Shown here: positions 1 through 6,093 of the stretch, piece by piece
Layout of the letters: each line of letters starts with the position of its first letter
Numbering within the stretch: the first letter of the stretch is position 1
Assembly (NCBI RefSeq): GCF_003865035.1
Contig: NZ_BHVZ01000007.1
Location: forward strand, 1 to 6,093
Length of the DNA stretch: 6,093 nt
Direction: 5' to 3'
DNA from: Anaerotignum faecicola
GTDB lineage: Bacteria > Bacillota > Clostridia > Lachnospirales > Anaerotignaceae
Notes under the pieces: model-generated
Databases searched by the model: none
The model's input: the letters and a program-made list of their open reading frames with translations, nothing else
Told to the model about the DNA's origin: nothing
Made by a program: the position numbers and the translations under genes

Positions 1-55
1 TCCTCAATTCCTCGTCATATCCAAAATACATACAGGTTTCGCAATTTGACTGCAT
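1..55 (-). CDS. Small Cys-rich protein, N-terminal part only (DUF6472-like)
   Basis: Partial gene: only the first 18 codons lie in the window, and the frame is open to the left edge. Reading from the ATG at 55-53 gives MQSNCETCMYFGYDEELR. The CxxC pair (Cys5, Cys8) followed by an aromatic and acidic YFGYDEE stretch resembles the start of short Clostridia proteins I remember as the DUF6472 family, which have no known function; I could not check this. A CxxC pair may bind metal, which is inference. A G-rich run (GGGGGA) ends about six bases before the ATG and could be the ribosome binding site. The gene lies downstream of the rRNA operon terminator on the same strand, so it probably has separate transcription or depends on readthrough. 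Its promoter is not evident in the 45 bases between them. Confidence 0.55.
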   Translation of the reverse strand, partial: MQSNCETCMYFGYDEELR

Positions 56-100
56 AGAATTTCCCCCGTTCCTCTTTCTGTATTTTTCCTCGCTGTTCGC

Positions 101-134
101 AATAAAAAGACCCTCACCGCATTTCGCAGGAGGG
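101..134 (-). terminator. Rho-independent terminator of the rRNA operon
   Basis: On the minus strand a stem starts CCCTC (134-130) and closes with GAGGG (115-111). The inner stem is CTGCG/TGCGG around an AAA loop, with one bulged T at 116. A T-rich tail (TCTTTTTATT, 110-101) follows. Two inner pairs are G-U and work only in the minus-strand transcript; on the plus strand they become A-C mismatches, so the element favours the operon direction. A second T-run on the plus side (139-144) leaves weak bidirectional use possible. It sits 23 bases after tRNA-Val. Confidence 0.8.
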
Positions 135-137
135 ATA

Positions 138-156
138 CTTTTTTGCATAAAAAAAG
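138..156 (-). other. A/T-only stem between tRNA-Val and the terminator
   Basis: Directly after tRNA-Val the transcript reads C, seven T, ATGC, six A, G. This can fold as a weak A-U hairpin. The T-run right after the tRNA acceptor stem could also give an early pause or serve 3' trimming of the tRNA. There is no GC-rich stem here, so it is not called a terminator itself. Confidence 0.35.
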
Positions 157-229
157 TGGAAGTTACAGGGCTCGAACCTGTGACCCTCTGCTTGTAAGGC
201 AGATGCTCTCCCAGCTGAGCTAAACTTCC
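157..229 (-). tRNA. trnV: tRNA-Val, anticodon TAC
   Basis: A full cloverleaf can be drawn: acceptor stem GGAAGTT pairing with AACTTCC, D-arm GCTC/GAGC, anticodon stem TCTGC/GCAGA with loop CTTACAA (anticodon TAC, reading Val GUN codons), T-arm ACAGG/CCTGT with loop TTCGAGC, and discriminator A. It is 73 nt long. The 3' CCA is not encoded (the next bases are CTTT), so CCA must be added by tRNA nucleotidyltransferase. It is the last gene of the operon, 6 nt after tRNA-Asp. Confidence 0.97.
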
Positions 230-235
230 ACAAAA

Positions 236-309
<74 letters not shown>

Positions 310-346
310 ATATTAAAAATAGCGAATCGTTTTTCTTTTAAAAAAA

Positions 347-422
347 TGGCAGGGGCAGAAGGATTCGAACCCTCGACATTTGGTTTTGGAGACCAACGCT
401 CTACCAGCTGAACTATACCCCT
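347..422 (-). tRNA. trnW: tRNA-Trp, anticodon CCA
   Basis: The cloverleaf is complete: acceptor AGGGGTA/TGCCCCT, anticodon stem TTGGT/ACCAA with loop CTCCAAA (anticodon CCA, Trp UGG), T-arm GAGGG/CCTTC with loop TTCGAAT, and discriminator G. Length is 76 nt including an encoded 3' CCA (349-347). It is the only one of the five tRNAs here with encoded CCA. It is the first tRNA after 23S, and a T-rich then A-rich stretch follows without a hairpin, so transcription should continue into tRNA-Asp. Confidence 0.97.
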
Positions 423-433
423 GTATAACGGCC

Positions 434-449
434 TCCCACTTGGGTGGGA
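434..449 (-). other. GC-rich hairpin between 23S and tRNA-Trp
   Basis: TCCCAC pairs with GTGGGA around a four-base loop CCAA in the transcript. It directly follows the 3' arm of the 23S processing stem, with one base between. No U-run follows, so it is not a terminator. It may insulate tRNA-Trp from the 23S stem or stop exonucleases; that role is inference. Confidence 0.55.
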
Positions 450-450
450 T

Positions 451-473
451 TACACCTTCAAAACTGAATACAA
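451..473 (-). other. 3' arm of the 23S processing stem
   Basis: This 23-nt stretch is complementary to 3508-3530 across the whole 23S gene, with 21 Watson-Crick pairs, one G-U pair and one G-G mismatch. Together they would form the double-stranded stem cut by RNase III-type enzymes (RNase III, or Mini-III in Firmicutes) to release pre-23S. The complementarity is seen directly; the enzyme is inferred from known rRNA maturation. Confidence 0.85.
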
Positions 474-502
474 ACTTAGCAATCCTTGAGTAATCTTTTT
501 TT

Positions 503-3396
<2,894 letters not shown>

Positions 3397-3507
3397 AGTT
3401 TAATATAATAGCTATTTCTCTGGAATGTTTCGTTGTAGCGATACAACTTTTGTTACATTTGAAAATAGAAAATTTTGTTTTCTCGATTGACTCTATTTTT
3501 GCTTTAC
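3397..3507 (-). other. AT-rich spacer before 23S, inside the processing stem
   Basis: This 111-nt pre-23S 5' segment is removed on maturation. It holds a 6-bp hairpin with loop TCGC at 3432-3447 (GTTGTA/TACAAC), an A/T hairpin at 3467-3483, and the palindrome AATAGCTATT at 3407-3416. I see no promoter or ORF with support. Confidence 0.6.
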
Positions 3508-3530
3508 TTGTATTCAGTTTTCAAGGTGCA
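3508..3530 (-). other. 5' arm of the 23S processing stem
   Basis: It pairs with 451-473 on the far side of 23S, 22 of 23 positions including one G-U. In the transcript it contains CCTTGAAAACTGAA, the same core as the 5' arm of the 16S stem. It lies 24 nt after tRNA-Ala, so the internal 5S-tRNA-tRNA block stays outside the 23S stem. Confidence 0.85.
3517..3529 (-). promoter_or_regulatory. Candidate boxA of the spacer
   Basis: GCACCTTGAAAAC resembles the Firmicutes form of boxA (TGCTCTTTGAAAAC as I recall it). BoxA binds NusB/NusE (S10) and supports antitermination of rRNA transcription; E. coli also has a second copy in the 16S-23S spacer. Here it lies within the 5' arm of the 23S processing stem. 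The similarity is partial, so this is a moderate call. Confidence 0.45.
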
Positions 3531-3532
3531 TC

Positions 3533-3550
3533 CCGACTTCTTTAAGCCGG
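3533..3550 (-). other. Hairpin after tRNA-Ala
   Basis: CCGGCTT pairs with AAGTCGG (7 bp, one G-U) around the loop AAAG, starting 4 nt after the tRNA-Ala discriminator base. The bases that follow are GATGCACC, not a U-run, so it is not a terminator. A processing or exonuclease-blocking role is likely. Confidence 0.55.
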
Positions 3551-3554
3551 TAAG

Positions 3555-3627
3555 TGGAGATAACGAGATTCGAACTCGTGACCCCCTGCTTGCAAGGCAG
3601 GTGCTCTCCCAGCTGAGCTATATCCCC
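3555..3627 (-). tRNA. trnA: tRNA-Ala, anticodon TGC
   Basis: The cloverleaf is complete: acceptor GGGGATA/TATCTCC, anticodon stem CCTGC/GCAGG with loop CTTGCAA (anticodon TGC, Ala), T-arm ACGAG/CTCGT with loop TTCGAAT, and discriminator A. Length is 73 nt, without encoded CCA (next bases CTTA). The third acceptor pair is a G-T wobble (G3625 with T3558); the G3-U70 pair that alanyl-tRNA synthetase recognises is therefore present. The Ile-Ala pair is the classic content of a bacterial 16S-23S spacer. A 13-nt gap separates it from tRNA-Ile. Confidence 0.97.
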
Positions 3628-3640
3628 AGACCACACAAAA

Positions 3641-3714
<74 letters not shown>

Positions 3715-3719
3715 ATAGG

Positions 3720-3839
3720 ACTTCGGCGACCATCTACTCTCCCAGGCAGCTGCCCACCAAGTACCATCGACCGCTTGGGTCTTAACCGTCGTGTTCGGAA
3801 TGGGAACGGGTGTGTCCCCCAAGCGCATCATCACCGAAG
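3720..3839 (-). rRNA. rrf: 5S ribosomal RNA, placed between 16S and 23S
   Basis: About 120 nt, normal for 5S. Helix I closes the ends: CTTCGG at the 5' side (from 3839) pairs with CCGAAG at the 3' side (3726-3721). The conserved loop C block ATTCCGAACAC and the 3' half with GGTACT and GGGAGAGTAG are present. 5S rRNA joins the large-subunit central protuberance with L5, L18 and L25-type proteins. In most bacteria it follows 23S; here it precedes tRNA-Ile, and no second 5S copy follows 23S before the terminator. In Firmicutes RNase M5 usually matures 5S; whether that holds with the tRNA so close is open. Exact ends may differ by one or two bases. Confidence 0.95.
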
Positions 3840-3872
3840 ATGTTTTGTGTGTTTCCTATTTTGTTTGAAGGT

Positions 3873-3901
3873 TTGATCCTTCAAAACCGAACAATGAATA
3901 T
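3873..3901 (-). other. 3' arm of the 16S processing stem
   Basis: This 29-nt stretch is complementary to 5719-5747 on the other side of 16S: 26 Watson-Crick pairs, two G-U pairs and one G-G mismatch. The stem loops out the whole 16S gene for RNase III-type cleavage. It ends about 33 nt before 5S, so 5S is outside the stem. Confidence 0.88.
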
Positions 3902-3928
3902 CTTTCACAACCTTGCGTTGAAAAATGT

Positions 3929-3960
3929 TTACGAAAACCATTCGTAATGCTTCGCATTAC
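3929..3960 (-). other. Two overlapping, mutually exclusive hairpins
   Basis: Hairpin A pairs 3929-3935 with 3941-3947 (TTACGAA/TTCGTAA, 7 bp). Hairpin B pairs 3944-3950 with 3954-3960 (GTAATGC/GCATTAC, 7 bp, triloop GAA). They share bases 3944-3947, so only one can form fully. In transcription order B is made first. A further small hairpin (TTTGC, loop GGA, GCAAA) lies at 3968-3980. Confidence 0.5.
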
Positions 3961-3996
3961 TCATGTATTTGCTCCGCAAACCTACCTAAAACCTCT

Positions 3997-4032
3997 TTGT
4001 CAGCCTGTCTTGCAAGCAATCCATTCTGACAA
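3997..4032 (-). other. Long-loop hairpin in the 16S-5S spacer
   Basis: TTGTCAG and CTGACAA (7 bp) enclose a 22-nt loop that itself holds the palindrome CTTGCAAG (4009-4016). Next to it is the palindrome AAAAGCTTTT (4031-4040). This is spacer RNA expected to be discarded after 16S release. Confidence 0.5.
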
Positions 4033-4045
4033 AAGCTTTTATGCA

Positions 4046-4065
4046 GCTTTTCTCCGCTTTTCTCC
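4046..4065 (-). repeat. 10-bp tandem repeat just after 16S
   Basis: Two exact, abutting copies of GGAGAAAAGC in the transcript (4065-4056 and 4055-4046), followed by the related TGCATAAAAGC. They begin 2-3 nt after the mature 16S 3' end, in the part trimmed away. A short slippage duplication is the simplest origin. Confidence 0.8.
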
Positions 4066-4066
4066 A

Positions 4067-5604
<1,538 letters not shown>

Positions 5605-5616
5605 AAGTTTTGTTCC

Positions 5617-5635
5617 TAGCCAGTTTTTCTGGCTA
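5617..5635 (-). other. Leader hairpin nearest 16S
   Basis: TAGCCAG pairs with CTGGCTA (7 bp) around the loop AAAAA. It ends 12 nt before the mature 16S 5' end and may guide final 5' trimming or early 16S folding, as leader RNA does in other bacteria; that role is inference. Confidence 0.6.
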
Positions 5636-5638
5636 ACT

Positions 5639-5655
5639 CCGGTTTTCTAAACCGG
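5639..5655 (-). other. Second leader hairpin
   Basis: CCGGTTT pairs perfectly with AAACCGG around the loop AGA. It is separated by three bases from the next hairpin downstream, so the two probably stack in tandem. No U-run follows, so it does not look like an attenuator. Confidence 0.6.
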
Positions 5656-5718
5656 CAAAATTTGTCTTTTTAGCATTCGTTTCCGTTTGCTTGAATTGAC
5701 TATGGGTTGTGTTTATTC

Positions 5719-5747
5719 ATATCCATTGTTCAGTTTTCAAGGATCAA
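5719..5747 (-). other. 5' arm of the 16S processing stem
   Basis: It pairs with 3873-3901 across 16S, 28 of 29 positions including two G-U pairs; the one exception is G-G. Its core CCTTGAAAACTGAA is the same as in the 5' arm of the 23S stem. The stem is outside both leader hairpins, which stay inside pre-16S. Confidence 0.88.
5733..5746 (-). promoter_or_regulatory. Candidate boxA of the leader
   Basis: TGATCCTTGAAAAC differs from the Firmicutes-type boxA I recall (TGCTCTTTGAAAAC) at two positions. It lies about 17 nt into the transcript of the nearest promoter, the usual place for the rRNA antitermination signal bound by NusB/S10. It overlaps the 16S processing arm. Confidence 0.5.
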
Positions 5748-5770
5748 TCTGCTTTTCAGCAGCGAAGATT

Positions 5771-5799
5771 ATTTTATCAAATCTTCATTCTCTTGTCAA
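5771..5799 (-). promoter_or_regulatory. Promoter P3, nearest 16S
   Basis: -35 TTGACA (5799-5794), 17-bp spacer, -10 TAAAAT (5776-5771): one mismatch to the sigma-70/sigma-A consensus. An A-rich tract upstream (5804-5820) fits an UP element. A G at 5763, eight bases after the -10, may be the start, as Firmicutes rRNA promoters often begin with GTP and respond to its level. Confidence 0.85.
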
Positions 5800-5826
5800 G
5801 CACTTTTTTATTTTTATTTTGTGCTT
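5798..5826 (-). promoter_or_regulatory. Inverted repeat overlapping the P3 -35
   Basis: AAGCAC (5826-5821) and GTGCTT (5803-5798) flank a 17-nt loop made only of A and T. The right half runs into the -35 box TTGACA. It could be an operator, or in readthrough RNA from P1/P2 a hairpin; either is inference. Confidence 0.4.
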
Positions 5827-5855
5827 TTTACTGATATTTCACATCAGCAGAAATT

Positions 5856-5884
5856 AGTATATCAGGTTCGCGTCCGCTTGTCAA
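5856..5884 (-). promoter_or_regulatory. Promoter P2, middle
   Basis: -35 TTGACA (5884-5879), 17-bp spacer, -10 TATACT (5861-5856): one mismatch to consensus. The upstream stretch AAAAGTTTTTAAATAAAAAC (about 5906-5887) is a strong UP-element candidate. A G at 5848 is eight bases after the -10, the same spacing as in P3. Confidence 0.87.
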
Positions 5885-5910
5885 TGTTTTTATTTAAAAA
5901 CTTTTCAATC

Positions 5911-5928
5911 TTCTGCGATTTCTGTGAT
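5911..5928 (-). repeat. 9-bp tandem repeat upstream of P2
   Basis: ATCACAGAA and ATCGCAGAA abut (5928-5920 and 5919-5911), differing by one base. They lie between P1 and the A/T tract of P2. The spacing near one helical turn would suit a protein site, but two short copies may be chance. Confidence 0.4.
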
Positions 5929-5972
5929 TCGATTTTCTCAGTTTGCTCCGCCGTTTTCGCGGGAACATTTAT

Positions 5973-6001
5973 ATATTATACACGCTTGCCGAAAATGTCA
6001 A
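5973..6001 (-). promoter_or_regulatory. Candidate promoter P1, farthest from 16S
   Basis: -35 TTGACA (6001-5996). Two -10 readings exist: TAATAT at 5978-5973 with a 17-bp spacer, or the perfect TATAAT at 5980-5975 with a short 15-bp spacer. The upstream sequence is A-rich with AAAAAG runs. A G at 5966 is a possible start. Less certain than P2 and P3 because of the -10/spacer trade-off. Confidence 0.65.
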
Positions 6002-6093
6002 CACCTTTTTTCACTTTTTCTCTTTTTCTTTTCAACCCCCTGATTTTCCGCAATTTCACCGATTCGAACCCCTCATTTCCCTCTGCTTCTTCT

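Noticed and set aside
6055..6075. GGGGTTCGAATC, like a tRNA T-loop
   Set aside because: The flanking bases do not form a T-stem and no acceptor or anticodon arm is seen; no tRNA or remnant can be supported.

Overview
The window is one complete ribosomal RNA operon, transcribed on the minus strand (right to left), with its promoters, spacers, three trailing tRNA genes and terminator. The 16S sequence, the Firmicutes-type anti-Shine-Dalgarno end, the AT-rich spacers, the strong sigma-A-type promoters and the flanking small Cys-rich ORF all point to a low-GC Gram-positive of class Clostridia. An Oscillospirales or Lachnospirales gut-type lineage is my best guess, judged from remembered 16S signatures; genus is not resolved.

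Layout in transcription order: (1) 5771-6001, three tandem promoters, each with a -35 of TTGACA. (2) 5605-5763, leader with a boxA-like element, the 5' arm of the 16S processing stem, and two hairpins. (3) 16S rRNA, 4068-5604. (4) 3840-4067, spacer with small hairpins, a 10-bp tandem repeat and the 3' arm of the 16S stem. (5) 5S rRNA, 3720-3839, lying BETWEEN 16S and 23S. (6) tRNA-Ile(GAU) and tRNA-Ala(UGC). (7) 3397-3554, spacer with a hairpin, a second boxA-like element and the 5' arm of the 23S stem. (8) 23S rRNA, 503-3396. (9) 423-502, 3' arm of the 23S stem. (10) tRNA-Trp(CCA), tRNA-Asp(GUC), tRNA-Val(UAC). (11) Rho-independent terminator, 101-134. (12) 1-55, the start of a small Cys-rich protein gene on the same strand, cut by the window edge.

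The parts form one precursor: two long-range stems excise pre-16S and pre-23S, and the 5S-tRNA-tRNA block lies exactly in the linker between them, so its release probably depends on RNase P and 5S maturation enzymes. The long ORFs that can be drawn through 650-5640 are accidental frames in rRNA and are not annotated. The main departures from a textbook operon are the internal 5S gene fused closely to tRNA-Ile, the shared boxA/processing-stem element with the same G-G mismatch in both stems, and the three-promoter array. I see no novel protein system, CRISPR array or mobile element.
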